Source: Planctomycetota bacterium
Lineage (GTDB): Bacteria > Planctomycetota > UBA1135 > UBA2386
Length of the DNA stretch: 64,000 nucleotides
Direction: 5' to 3'
Assembly: GCA_028281765.1 (NCBI GenBank)
Contig: JANQJF010000075.1
Location: 1 to 64,000, forward strand
This document shows positions 8,380 to 15,341 of the stretch, one piece after another; the stretch's first letter is position 1, and each line of letters begins with the position of its first letter. Made by a program: the position numbers and the translations under genes. Below the pieces are notes generated by a model. It did not search any database and was not told the DNA's origin. It worked only from the letters and a program-made list of their open reading frames with translations.

Positions 8380-9756
8380 ATGGACGGTCCGGTTCGCACT
8401 CTCGTGATCGCGGCCGGCACGGGTTCGCGACTCGGTGAGGACAAGGCGCTCGTCGACCTCGACGGGCAAACGGCGATCGAACGCATCGTCGCCGCGCACC
8501 GGCGGGCCGGTGTCGAGAGCGTCTGGGTGGTGCGACGAACCGGTGCGGCGGCGCTCCCGGAGATCGACGCGCGGACGGTCGAAGTCGATGAACCACCCGA
8601 GATGATCGACAGCGTCCGCGCGGGTCTCGCCGCCATCGACGCGGACGACGGATGGATTCTGTTCCACCCGGTCGACTACCCGCTGTCCGCGGACGGCGTG
8701 CTGCACGGCCTGATCCGCGCGTGCGCGGCGACCACGCGGAAGGTCGTGCTGCCGATCTGCGGGGGGCGCCCAGGACACCCGTTCGGGCTGTCTACACGCC
8801 TTCTCGGCGAGATCGGCGATGCGGCGACGACCAGTCTGCGCGACGTGGTGCGTCGCGATCCCGGACGGGTCGAGACCTTCGAAGTGCGCAATCCATGGAT
8901 TCGCCGCGACGTCGACGAGCCGCACGATCTGGTCGCGGCGCGTGCGTGGCTGTCACGTCCGGCCGGCCCGACGACATCGATCATGCGCGCGCATCGCAGT
9001 CGACGCGCCTACCACGACGTCGACGTGCCGGATGTTCAGCTCGAGTGGATCGTCGACAGCGCGCGGCACTGCTCGACTTCGAGCATGATGCAGGCCTACG
9101 CCGTGGTCGCCGTGCGCGACGCCGCACGGCGCGGCGAGATCGCGCAGCTGTGTTCGGACCAGGAGCACATCCGGCAGGCGGCGGTGTTCCTCGCGATCTG
9201 CGCCGACCTTCGCAAGGTCGAACGAGCGTGTGAGCGTCACGACAAGTCGATGCAGGGCGACTCACTCGAGGTCTTTCTCCAGGCGACGATCGACGCGGCG
9301 ATCCTCGGTCAGAACATCCAGCTCGCCGCGGAGTCGGAGGGGCTCGGTGCGTGCATGATCGGCGCGGCGCGCAATCATCCGGTCGCGATGGCCGAGCTGC
9401 TCGGATTGCCGCCGCGCGTGTTCGTCGCGTTCGGCATGACGATGGGCTGGCCGAAAGACGATCCGCTGCCGCGCGGGCGGATGCCGATCGGTGCCGTGCT
9501 GCATCACGAACGCTACGACGACGCGCGCATAGACGTTGATGTCGAAGCGGCCGACGAGCTCACGCGAGCCTGGGCGCGCCGCACGAACTCCGAACGCGGC
9601 GGGTTCGGCGGTCGACCCGTGAACGAGCAGCGCGGGTGGTCCGACCGCATGGCGCGGCTCTGGGGTACGGAGAATCCGCAGAAGGGTCGGGCTGGACTTG
9701 TCACCGAGTTGCGCCAGTTGGGCTTTGGCCTGGAACTCGATTCCGAGGAAGATTGA
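8380..9756 (+). CDS. MobA-like nucleotidyltransferase fused to nitroreductase
   Basis: 458 residues in two parts. Residues 1-195 are a MobA/MocA-type NTP transferase: nucleotide-binding signature VIAAGTGSRLGEDKAL (~9-24), VDYPLSADG (the metal-binding Asp region, ~98), and GGRPGHPFGLS (~126-136), as in molybdopterin cytidylyl/guanylyl transferases. Residues ~205-385 are an NfsA/nitroreductase-type FMN domain: MRAHRSRRAYHDVDV at its start, ARHCSTSSMMQAYAVVAVRD (phosphate/FMN contact), DAAILGQNIQLAAESEGLG, and FGMTMGWPKDDPLPRGRMPI. A Gly/Arg-rich tail follows. No stop or internal start separates the halves. It follows the flavin reductase-like gene by 3 bp. The reaction is unknown; molybdenum cofactor or cofactor-modification chemistry is possible. 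Confidence 0.88.
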   Translation: MDGPVRTLVIAAGTGSRLGEDKALVDLDGQTAIERIVAAHRRAGVESVWVVRRTGAAALPEIDARTVEVDEPPEMIDSVRAGLAAIDADDGWILFHPVDYPLSADGVLHGLIRACAATTRKVVLPICGGRPGHPFGLSTRLLGEIGDAATTSLRDVVRRDPGRVETFEVRNPWIRRDVDEPHDLVAARAWLSRPAGPTTSIMRAHRSRRAYHDVDVPDVQLEWIVDSARHCSTSSMMQAYAVVAVRDAARRGEIAQLCSDQEHIRQAAVFLAICADLRKVERACERHDKSMQGDSLEVFLQATIDAAILGQNIQLAAESEGLGACMIGAARNHPVAMAELLGLPPRVFVAFGMTMGWPKDDPLPRGRMPIGAVLHHERYDDARIDVDVEAADELTRAWARRTNSERGGFGGRPVNEQRGWSDRMARLWGTENPQKGRAGLVTELRQLGFGLELDSEED

Positions 9757-9760
9757 CCCC

Positions 9761-10540
9761 ATGGTGAAGATCGGTTTCGGAGCCGTAACCGCGGTGGCCT
9801 TGGCACTGTCGTGCGTTTCCTGTGTCGACTTGGGCGCGCGCGCATACGCGGGGTTCATGCAATCCGATGTCACGGGTGACTTCGCGCTCGACTCCTCGGC
9901 CGGCGGCGCGAACCTGAGCTCGATCAAGAACGACGTCGAGAACCAGCTGGGCATCGACGACGAGTCTCGTTCCCTCTGGCTGAAGGCCGAGATCGATCCG
10001 CCGAGCTGGGGCAGGTTCTCGGCGTCCGCGTTCCGCTACGACGAGTCCGGAAACGGCACTCTGAGTGCGCCGTTCGGCGACATCCCGGCGGGAACCGACG
10101 TGGCGACGAGCCTGGCGTTCACGAACCTGAAGGTCGCGTGGACCTACGACCTGCTCGACGTGGCCCTGGCGCACGTCTCACCGGGCATCGCGCTCGACGT
10201 GTTCGACATCGAGACTCGCGTCAACTCCACGTCACCGCTGGCGTTCGAGGAGGTCGACACCATCGCTCCCGTGCCCATGCTCTACCTGCAGGCGGGCGCC
10301 GAGTTCGGGTTCGTGGGCTTTGACGTCGAGGCGGGTTGGATGAGCATCGATCTGGATGACGCCGACGGCGACTACCTCGATCTCGAAGCCATGGCGCGCG
10401 TCAACATTGCGCCGAAGGTCGAGCTCACGGCGGGCTATCGCTTCATCTCGATCGACGGCGACGGGCGAGCGGACGGTCAGCGGTTCGACGCCGAGCTCGA
10501 GCTCCAGGGCTTCTTCGTCGGCGGCGGCTTCAACTTCTAG
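9761..10540 (+). CDS. Probable outer-membrane beta-barrel protein
   Basis: 259 residues from an ATG at 9761, 4 bp after the upstream stop. The signal sequence (MVKIGFGAVTAVALALSC) has cysteines that could serve as a lipobox, or it may be cleaved normally after RAYA. The body alternates polar and hydrophobic residues in short strands bounded by Gly and Asp (FGFVGFDVEAGWMSIDLDD, KVELTAGYRFISIDGDG), and the chain ends in Phe (GGGFNF), as many outer-membrane barrels do. No enzymatic motif is present. It is likely an envelope protein of unknown role, cotranscribed with the pyrE cluster. It overlaps the convergent gene at 10537 by 4 bp. Confidence 0.65.
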   Translation: MVKIGFGAVTAVALALSCVSCVDLGARAYAGFMQSDVTGDFALDSSAGGANLSSIKNDVENQLGIDDESRSLWLKAEIDPPSWGRFSASAFRYDESGNGTLSAPFGDIPAGTDVATSLAFTNLKVAWTYDLLDVALAHVSPGIALDVFDIETRVNSTSPLAFEEVDTIAPVPMLYLQAGAEFGFVGFDVEAGWMSIDLDDADGDYLDLEAMARVNIAPKVELTAGYRFISIDGDGRADGQRFDAELELQGFFVGGGFNF

Positions 10541-11424
10541 CGAGTCGAGAGCACGTCGTCGAAGCGCTGTCGACCGTCGGTCGAGCGCCAGAACGACATC
10601 AGGGCCCCGCATTCGACGTCGTACTCGTTGCGGAAGACCATGCGCAGCGTCAGCTGCGGGCGGAACCCCTCGATCGCGAGTTCGACGACCTGATCGTCGC
10701 TCGGGAGTTCGGTCGCGTTGATCACGCCGATCCACCGCGGATTGCCGCGGACGTGCTGCAGCACGTCGTCGCTCGTCTCGCACGGTTTGGAGACCTTGAT
10801 CAGATCACCGGGGATCAGCATCTCGCTGAGGAGATTGAGACGGTGACCGGCACCCGGGCCCGCGACCTTCGCTTCGTCGCGCGAACCCGGCCAGAATTCG
10901 GCACGTCCGCTGAGCAGCGCCTGCGCGTCCTTCCGCGTGAGGAGTCGATACGGACTCGAGCGATCGACGATCAAGATCGGCCGGAACGCGCCGAGCATGA
11001 TGTCTCGCGCGCCGAGCCGGCGCTCCTCGACCGAGGGTTCGACAGAGACGATGCCGACTCCGGCTTCGCCCGTGATGCAGTGCTCGATCACGTTGCGGCG
11101 CGATGCGAGTTCGAGAACCCCGCCGAAGCTCCGCTCGATCACCGCACCGAGAATCGTCGCCGACGCGCGATCGCAAAACACGCGCGTGTTCGCGACGCTA
11201 TTGGCGGCGGCTGCGGAGCGATCGAGGGATGGCGACGCGGCGATGCCGCCGCCCGGGGCCGGTGGCGCCGCGCCGTCGATGATCAGCTCACGGGACGCGA
11301 TTGACCGCGAAGCCTCGACGACTTCGGAGTCTTCGATCGCGATGGGGCGATTCGAGTTCTCGGTCGCTGGGGGGAGCGTGAGGGCTGCCAGCGAGACGGT
11401 CCCGAAGACCGCTGCGGTAGCCAT
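10537..11424 (-). CDS. Secreted PstS-like substrate-binding-fold protein
   Basis: 295 residues from an ATG at 11424 that starts a hydrophobic leader (MATAAVFGTVSLAALTL). A slightly longer start carrying RKHTV is also possible. From about residue 85 the pattern resembles a phosphate-type periplasmic binding protein: VFCDRASATILGAVIE, GEAGVGIVSVE, ILIVDRSSPYRLLTRKDAQALLSG, and VRGNPRWIGVINATELPSDDQVV. Many planctomycete PstS relatives have this outline without an ABC transporter beside them, as here. The ligand is unknown. It diverges from the MocR-type regulator across a 175-bp region containing palindromes at 11547-11579. The family assignment is by pattern only. Confidence 0.6.
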   Translation of the reverse strand: MATAAVFGTVSLAALTLPPATENSNRPIAIEDSEVVEASRSIASRELIIDGAAPPAPGGGIAASPSLDRSAAAANSVANTRVFCDRASATILGAVIERSFGGVLELASRRNVIEHCITGEAGVGIVSVEPSVEERRLGARDIMLGAFRPILIVDRSSPYRLLTRKDAQALLSGRAEFWPGSRDEAKVAGPGAGHRLNLLSEMLIPGDLIKVSKPCETSDDVLQHVRGNPRWIGVINATELPSDDQVVELAIEGFRPQLTLRMVFRNEYDVECGALMSFWRSTDGRQRFDDVLSTR

Positions 11425-11546
11425 AACCGTATGTTTTCTCAGCACTTCCCTTCGGATCTGCGGCAGAATCCGGCAGACCCCTCCTCCCGTGTCGAGGTAT
11501 CGAACGGAACGTGCGCGAGTGTTGAGGCAATCGGCAGTCCGCGGAT

Positions 11547-11579
11547 GAATCAAATTGGCACAATTGATTCATTCAATTG
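11547..11579. promoter_or_regulatory. Overlapping palindromes upstream of pdxR-like gene
   Basis: Two perfect interlocking inverted repeats: GAATCAA-N10-TTGATTC (11547-11553/11564-11570) and CAATTGA-TTCAT-TCAATTG (11561-11567/11573-11579). AATTGG also recurs directly at 11553-11558 and 11575-11580. MocR-type regulators usually bind paired direct or inverted half-sites, so this AT-rich block 20 bp before the GTG at 11600 is a good candidate operator for autoregulation of the B6 operon. Confidence 0.55.
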
Positions 11580-11599
11580 GTCAGATAAGAAGAAGCCTC

Positions 11600-13078
11600 G
11601 TGCCACCGATCCTTCCTGACATCCTTCCTGGCGCTGAGACGCCGCTGACCGAGCAGATCGCGAGCTTCTACCAGTCCGTGATCCGCGACGGCGGGCTGCG
11701 TGCCGGCGATCGTCTGCCGACGATCCGCGCCGTCGCCCAACACGCCGGGGTCACGCGCACGACCGTGCAGCAGGCGTATCGCAAGCTCGCCGAGTCGGGC
11801 CTCGTCGTCGCGACCGTCGGTCGCGGCACCATCGTGTCTTCGCAGGCCAGCGAACCCGATTCCCGGGGACCCGTGGGGCGGTTTGCGCTCGACACCTGGC
11901 GTCACCTGCGGGACGCGCGCGACACCACGCAGACTGGCGACCCCTCTGTCGCCGACTTCGCGGAGCTACGACCCGACCCCGCGCTGTTCCCGATCGACGA
12001 GTTCCGCGATTCGCTCGAGCGGCAGCTTCGCGAACGGGGACCCGCGCTCCTTGCGTACGGTGATCCGTCGGGTTCGCGCGCGCTGCGCGAGTACCTCGCG
12101 ACTTGCCCGGACACCGCCGACGCCACGACCGACGCGGACCAGATCCTGATTACGAGCGGCGCCCAGCAGGGCATCGACCTGGTCTTTCGCTCGCTGACGT
12201 CCCCGGGCACCGCGGTCGCCGCGCCGATCCCGACGTATCACCAGCTGTTCGGCACGCTCAAGGCGCTCGGTCTCCGAGTCGCGCCTGTGCAGTGCGACGC
12301 GAACGGCATCGACCTGGAAGACCTGCGTCGCGTCCTTCAGCGGACCGACGTGCGTCTGCTCTACGTGATGCCGACGTTCCACAACCCGACCGGCCGGACG
12401 CTCGACGAAGAGCAGCGCCGCGCGATCATCGAGATTGCGACCGAAGCCGAGGTGCCGATCGTCGAGGACGAGTTCGAGTGCGAGCTGCGTTTCGCCGGCC
12501 ACCCGTTGCCGTCCCTGCGGAGTCTCGATTCGCGCGGCTGGACCGTCACGGTCCGTTCGTTCAGCAAGGGTCTCTTCCCCGGCGTTCGCGTCGGCTGGGT
12601 CCACGCGGGGCGCGCGCTGCTCGGTCCGCTGACCGCGATGAAGCGATTTGCCGACCTCGGCACCAGCCCTCTGATGCAGGCCGGTCTCAACGACTTCATC
12701 GAGCGTGGCGGGATGACGCGCCATCTCGAAGCCGTGCGCCGGGAGCTACGCAACCGGCACGACGCCGCGCAGGCCGCTCTCGAGGAGTGGATGCCCGAGG
12801 GCTACTCGTGGACGACGCCTTCTGGTGGGTTCGCGCTCTGGATCGAGACGCCCCAGGGCGTCGATCCCGATCGGCTCGCCCGTGACGCTGCCGAACGCGG
12901 CGTCCTCGTCACCCCGGGCAGCGTGTTCGATCCGCTCGAACGCGACGTGCGCGGCATCCGTCTTTCGCTGTCTCGAGTGACCACCGATCAGGTGCGCGCC
13001 GGCATCCGCTGCATCGCGGACTGCGCGATCGAGCTCGAACGCAGCGCAGAATTGTCCAAACCTCCGTTGTTCCTCTGA
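11600..13078 (+). CDS. pdxR: MocR-family regulator, probable PdxR (GntR HTH + aminotransferase)
   Basis: 492 residues from a GTG at 11600, preceded by aagaag. A TTG at 11555 would add 15 residues but would put the operator-like palindromes inside the gene. The N-terminal GntR winged helix (~10-75) includes TPLTEQIASFYQSVI, GDRLPTIRAVAQHAGVTRTTVQQAYRKL and SGLVVATVGRGT. The C-terminal fold-type I aminotransferase domain (~105-480) has the cofactor-binding lysine in TVRSFSKGLFPGVRVGWV, LITSGAQQGIDLV, YVMPTFHNPTGRTL and IVEDEFECELR. Such proteins sense PLP through the aminotransferase domain. It lies 18 bp before pdxS in the same direction, so it is probably the PLP-responsive regulator of pyridoxal phosphate synthesis. 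The symbol rests on this context. Confidence 0.85.
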   Translation: MPPILPDILPGAETPLTEQIASFYQSVIRDGGLRAGDRLPTIRAVAQHAGVTRTTVQQAYRKLAESGLVVATVGRGTIVSSQASEPDSRGPVGRFALDTWRHLRDARDTTQTGDPSVADFAELRPDPALFPIDEFRDSLERQLRERGPALLAYGDPSGSRALREYLATCPDTADATTDADQILITSGAQQGIDLVFRSLTSPGTAVAAPIPTYHQLFGTLKALGLRVAPVQCDANGIDLEDLRRVLQRTDVRLLYVMPTFHNPTGRTLDEEQRRAIIEIATEAEVPIVEDEFECELRFAGHPLPSLRSLDSRGWTVTVRSFSKGLFPGVRVGWVHAGRALLGPLTAMKRFADLGTSPLMQAGLNDFIERGGMTRHLEAVRRELRNRHDAAQAALEEWMPEGYSWTTPSGGFALWIETPQGVDPDRLARDAAERGVLVTPGSVFDPLERDVRGIRLSLSRVTTDQVRAGIRCIADCAIELERSAELSKPPLFL

Positions 13079-13096
13079 ACCACACCTGACCGAGTC

Positions 13097-14008
13097 ATGA
13101 GTTTCGTTACGTCAGAAGTACCCGGCTGGACGCCGGAAGCAGTCCGCAGCAAGATCGGCTTTTGCGAGCAGCTGAAGGGCGGCGTCATCATGGACGTCGT
13201 CGATGCCGAGCAAGCGCGAGTCGCTGAAGAAGCCGGCGCGTGTGCCGTCATGGCGCTCGAGCGCGTGCCGTCCGACATCCGCAAGGATGGCGGCATCGCG
13301 CGCATGTCGGACCCGAAGATGATCAAGGAGATCCAGGCTGCGGTCTCGATCCCGGTCATGGCCAAGGTTCGCATCGGCCACTTCGTCGAAGCGCAGATCC
13401 TCGAAGCGCTCGAGGTCGACTGCATCGACGAGAGCGAAGTACTGACGCCCGCAGACGAGCAGTTCCACGTCATGAAGCACGACTTCAAGACGCCGTTCGT
13501 GTGCGGCTGCCGAGACCTCGGAGAAGCACTGCGCCGGATCCACGAAGGCGCGGCCATGATCCGCACCAAGGGCGAGGCTGGCACCGGCGACATCGTCGAA
13601 GCCGTTCGCCACATGCGAGCCGTCTCGACGGGCATTCGCGAGTTGCGCGGCATGGACGAACAGCACCTGGCCGCGCGCGCGATCGAGTATCGCGTCCCGG
13701 TCGAGCTCGTCGCCTGGGTCGCCGAGTCGCAGCAACTGCCCGTGCCGAACTTCTCGGCCGGCGGCGTCGCGACTCCCGCGGATGCGGCGCTGATGATGCA
13801 GCTTGGCGCGCAGTCCGTGTTCGTCGGCAGTGGCATCTTCAAGTCGGACGACCCTGCGCCGCGTGCGCGCGCGATCGTCCGCGCCGTCACCGAGTTCGAG
13901 AACCCGGCGGCGCTCGTCGAAGTGTCGACGGGCCTCGGCGCGCCGATGGTCGGTCGCGAGGCCGCCAAGCTCGACGAGAGTGAGAAGCTCGCGAAGCGCG
14001 GCTGGTGA
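13097..14008 (+). CDS. pdxS: Pyridoxal 5'-phosphate synthase, synthase subunit
   Basis: Builds PLP from ribose 5-phosphate, glyceraldehyde 3-phosphate and ammonia delivered by PdxT. 303 residues, the normal length. Highly conserved blocks are GGVIMDVVDAEQARVAEEAG with Asp33, VPSDIRKDGGIARMSDP, the Schiff-base lysine K90 in PVMAKVRIGH, and the second lysine K158 in IRTKGEAGTGDIVEAVRH. The phosphate-binding C-terminal part is GGVATPADAALMMQLGAQSVFVGSGIF. Numbering is about nine higher than in the Bacillus protein, matching a slightly longer N-terminus. It lies between pdxR (18 bp) and pdxT (4 bp). Confidence 0.98.
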   Translation: MSFVTSEVPGWTPEAVRSKIGFCEQLKGGVIMDVVDAEQARVAEEAGACAVMALERVPSDIRKDGGIARMSDPKMIKEIQAAVSIPVMAKVRIGHFVEAQILEALEVDCIDESEVLTPADEQFHVMKHDFKTPFVCGCRDLGEALRRIHEGAAMIRTKGEAGTGDIVEAVRHMRAVSTGIRELRGMDEQHLAARAIEYRVPVELVAWVAESQQLPVPNFSAGGVATPADAALMMQLGAQSVFVGSGIFKSDDPAPRARAIVRAVTEFENPAALVEVSTGLGAPMVGREAAKLDESEKLAKRGW

Positions 14009-14012
14009 TGTC

Positions 14013-14636
14013 GTGACGCCGCTGGTCGGAGTCCTCGCGCTGCAAGGCGACTACGCCGAGCACGAATACGCGCTCGCGAGTCGCGGCGTCACTACGCGTC
14101 GCATCAAGCGGCCGGCGGATCTCGTCGGGATCGACGGGCTCGTTCTGCCCGGCGGCGAGAGCACGACGATGCTCAAGCTGCTCGCGATCCAAGAGCTCGA
14201 GCAGCCGCTCGCCGCGGCGATCGAACAAGGTCTGCCGACCTTCGCGACGTGCGCCGGCGTCATCCTGCTCGCCCGATCGGTCGTCGAACCGGAGCAGCGG
14301 AGCCTCGGCCTGCTCGACCTCGACGTCGCGCGGAATGGCTACGGGCGGCAGATCTACTCCGGGACGTTCGATCTCGAGGTCGAGTCGTGCCGGGGTTTCG
14401 AATCGCCGATGCGCGGCGTGTTCATCCGCGCCCCGCGCGTCCTGGCTGCGGGACCCAGTTGCGAGGTCCTGGCGCGCCGCGACGGGGATCCCGTCCTGTT
14501 TCGCCAGGGAGCGATCCTCGGGGCTTGCTTCCACCCGGAACTCGAACCACAGCACCAGGTCGTCGATTCCTTCGTCGCATCGGTGTGCGCATTCGCTGCC
14601 GAGGAGCAAATCGACGAGCATCTGGCCCGTCGATGA
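14013..14636 (+). CDS. pdxT: Pyridoxal 5'-phosphate synthase, glutaminase subunit
   Basis: Class I glutamine amidotransferase that hydrolyses glutamine and channels ammonia to PdxS. 207 residues from a GTG at 14013, 4 bp after pdxS; the neighbouring ATG at 14008 is out of frame. Seen are VGVLALQGDYAEHEYAL at the N-terminus, LVLPGGESTTM (oxyanion strand, ~43-53), the nucleophile Cys80 in TCAGVILLA, RNGYGRQ, and the His174/Glu176 pair in ACFHPELEP, so the triad is complete. The stop overlaps the start of the rhomboid gene (ATGA). Confidence 0.97.
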   Translation: MTPLVGVLALQGDYAEHEYALASRGVTTRRIKRPADLVGIDGLVLPGGESTTMLKLLAIQELEQPLAAAIEQGLPTFATCAGVILLARSVVEPEQRSLGLLDLDVARNGYGRQIYSGTFDLEVESCRGFESPMRGVFIRAPRVLAAGPSCEVLARRDGDPVLFRQGAILGACFHPELEPQHQVVDSFVASVCAFAAEEQIDEHLARR

Positions 14637-15331
14637 TTCCGCTACGCGACCACAACCCGACCACGATTGCCCGGCCCGTGGTCCTGATCACGTTCATCGC
14701 GATGAACGTGCTCGTCTACCTCGCAACGATGCACGACCTGGGCTGGGCGGCGTTGAGCTTCGGTGCGATTCCGTTCCACTTCACCGGGATGGAGCCGGAG
14801 TATCACCCGTACATCCGGCCCGAGCCGTTCGAGTGGTGGTTCCCGTTCCGTGCGATCTCGTCCGCGTTCCTGCACGGTGGATTCCTGCACATCCTCGGCA
14901 ACATGTGGTTCCTGTGGGTGTTCGGGGACAACGTCGAAGCGCGCCTCGGTGGCTGGCGCTTCGCGATGTTCTATCTCGTCAGCGCGCTGGCTGCGGTCGC
15001 GGCGCAGGTCGTGTCGTCACCGAGCAGCCCGGTTCCGATGGTCGGAGCGTCCGGCGCGGTTGCCGGCGTGCTCGGCGCCTACATGCGGCTCTTCCCGCGG
15101 GCGCGCGTCACGGGGCTCGTACCGATCGGGTTCGTGCTTATCACCGTGAACTGGTCTGCGATGGTATTCATCGGTCTGTGGTTCGCGATGCAGGCGATCA
15201 GCGCGACGTTGACCGCCGGCGCACACAGCGGCACGGCGTGGTGGGCCCACATCGGCGGCTTCGTCGTCGGCTATCTGTGGGCGCCCAAGCTCGCGCCGAA
15301 GCGCAAGCGCATCGAGTGGTCGCTCCGCTGA
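14633..15331 (+). CDS. Rhomboid family intramembrane serine protease
   Basis: 232 residues with six hydrophobic segments. The catalytic Ser140 is in MVGASGAVAGVLGAY and the partner His206 in WWAHIGGFVVGYLW, giving the Ser-His dyad. Other family marks are RAISSAFLHGGFLHILGNMWFLWVFGDNVE, cut here into HGGFLHILGNM and FGDNVEARLGG, which form the L1-loop/TM2 signature. The ATG overlaps the pdxT stop (ATGA at 14633-14636), so it is translationally coupled to the B6 operon, although no direct link to PLP synthesis is known. The substrate is unknown. It converges with the subtilase gene at a distance of 10 bp. Confidence 0.93.
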   Translation: MIPLRDHNPTTIARPVVLITFIAMNVLVYLATMHDLGWAALSFGAIPFHFTGMEPEYHPYIRPEPFEWWFPFRAISSAFLHGGFLHILGNMWFLWVFGDNVEARLGGWRFAMFYLVSALAAVAAQVVSSPSSPVPMVGASGAVAGVLGAYMRLFPRARVTGLVPIGFVLITVNWSAMVFIGLWFAMQAISATLTAGAHSGTAWWAHIGGFVVGYLWAPKLAPKRKRIEWSLR

Positions 15332-15341
15332 CGCGGCACCC

